DNA of 7,062 nt from STF1-107 sp964457935. Its GTDB lineage: Bacteria; Bacillota; Clostridia; Christensenellales; UBA1242. Position 1 is the stretch's first letter. Each line of letters opens with the position of its first letter. The stretch is from NCBI GenBank assembly GCA_964457935.1, contig CAYWFC010000041.1:1-7062 (forward strand). Direction: 5' to 3'. Positions 6,326 to 7,062 of this stretch are shown piece after piece. A program made the position numbers and the translations under genes. The notes under the pieces were generated by a model that had not been told where the DNA came from, searched no databases, and worked only from the letters and a program-made list of their open reading frames with translations.

Positions 6326-7062
6326 TTCTTTACCTTTGTCCTATATTCCAAAACTGCCGAATTAATAGCCTCAGCCAAGCCGATAATATTTTCTTCATTG
6401 ATGGAATTATCAAAACTTATTCTAATAGAGCCTTCTATTAGGCTGTCATCAATGTGCATCGCCTTTAGCACTCTATTGTCTCTGTGGCGAGAGTGGCAAG
6501 CAGAGCCTATCCCTACTAGGTAGCCCTTGTCAGCCAGCATACTCTGCAATGTCTCTGCTCTCACACCTCTAAAACATACACAAATAATATTTGGAACGCA
6601 GTGTTCATCAGATATTACCTTGTAGTCACTATCATGAATGTGCGTCAACAGCAAGTCCTTGTATCGCTGATAATCAATATGTTCATCTATATATGACAGC
6701 ACTTGTCCAAATGACATAATGCTAGCGTAATTCTCTGTGCCAGCCCTATAAGCATTCTCTTGCTCACCACCCATCATATATGGTATGTATTTATTGATGC
6801 ACCCTACATATAGACCTGCCACACCTCTTAAACCATTAACTTTATGCGCGCTAATGGTATAAAAATCTATAGGCGAATGTCCCAAGTCAATCTTGACTTT
6901 GCCAAAAGCTTGCACGCCATCAGAGTGAAACAATGTCTTCGGATTTATGCGCTTTATTTCTCTAGATATGCTATCAATGTCGTTGACCGCGCCTGTCTCA
7001 TTATTGACATGAATGACTGATACCAAAGTAGTATTTTCATCCACCAAAGAATACAAATGCTC
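6322..7062 (-). CDS. nifS: Cysteine desulfurase, NifS/IscS family (5' end cut by window edge)
   Basis: This PLP enzyme turns cysteine into alanine and holds the sulfur as a persulfide for acceptors. The frame is open to the last base, so 246 residues are visible and roughly the first third is missing; the TTG at 7056-7054 is internal, not a start. Landmarks, numbered in the fragment: VNNETGAV (19-26), the PLP contacts Asp48 and Gln51 in SDGVQAFG, the Schiff-base Lys74 in ISAHKVNG, the RAGTEN signature (106-111) and the persulfide Cys189 in GIGSACHSRHR. The loop reads ACHS where most bacterial members have ACSS, and GGEQE stands where GGGQE is usual. It overlaps thiI by 4 bases. The pair matches the NifZ-ThiI arrangement known from Bacillus subtilis, so its main sulfur acceptor is probably ThiI. 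No Fe-S scaffold gene (iscU) is adjacent, which argues against a general ISC role. Confidence 0.93.
   Translation of the reverse strand, partial: EHLYSLVDENTTLVSVIHVNNETGAVNDIDSISREIKRINPKTLFHSDGVQAFGKVKIDLGHSPIDFYTISAHKVNGLRGVAGLYVGCINKYIPYMMGGEQENAYRAGTENYASIMSFGQVLSYIDEHIDYQRYKDLLLTHIHDSDYKVISDEHCVPNIICVCFRGVRAETLQSMLADKGYLVGIGSACHSRHRDNRVLKAMHIDDSLIEGSIRISFDNSINEENIIGLAEAINSAVLEYRTKVKK
6333..6337 (-). promoter_or_regulatory. Ribosome binding site of thiI inside the desulfurase gene
   Basis: On the minus strand AAAGG lies 7 bases before the thiI ATG (6325-6323), within the last codons of the desulfurase. Together with the ATGA overlap it supports both fresh and coupled initiation. Confidence 0.6.

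Noticed and set aside
7054..7056. TTG as start of the desulfurase
   Set aside because: The frame continues upstream to the window edge, and the missing N-terminal part of the family must lie there.

Overview
The window is AT-rich and reads as a piece of a low-GC Firmicutes chromosome, most likely an uncultured member of the Clostridia. The grounds are an RNase Y gene, a ThiI without a rhodanese domain next to a NifS-type cysteine desulfurase, Shine-Dalgarno sites of the AAGGAG type, and heavy use of ATA and TTA/CTA codons. The genus cannot be read from the sequence. There is no tRNA, rRNA, CRISPR array, insertion sequence or phage gene. No intergenic stretch exceeds 100 bases.

Left part (1-2985). 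A membrane-protein gene cut by the window edge runs leftward from about 299. Opposite it is a rightward two-gene ABC exporter operon: an ATPase (376-1293) and an ABC-2 permease (1318-2985) with an unusually large extracytoplasmic insert. The 76-base divergent spacer holds a near-consensus promoter (TTTACA, 17 bases, TGA-TATAAT). Its -35 box lies inside a perfect palindrome. The promoter sits so close to the ATPase start codon that the mRNA should be leaderless. The operon ends in a strong hairpin terminator shared with the convergent rnhA gene.

Right part (3020-7062, all leftward). Reading in the direction of transcription, the order is a NifS-type cysteine desulfurase (5' end outside the window), thiI (ATGA overlap), a 98-base spacer, rny (RNase Y), and rnhA (RNase HI, 1-base gap). 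The first pair is a sulfur-transfer module for tRNA 4-thiouridine: the desulfurase makes persulfide and ThiI places the sulfur on tRNA. The second pair joins the main mRNA-decay endonuclease of Firmicutes with an RNA:DNA-hybrid nuclease.

Most of the coding content is ordinary housekeeping. The points that deserve a second look are mainly regulatory: the palindrome plus leaderless start of the ABC operon, and the rny leader, where two mutually exclusive hairpins overlap the promoter. I found no clear sign of a wholly new multi-gene system.
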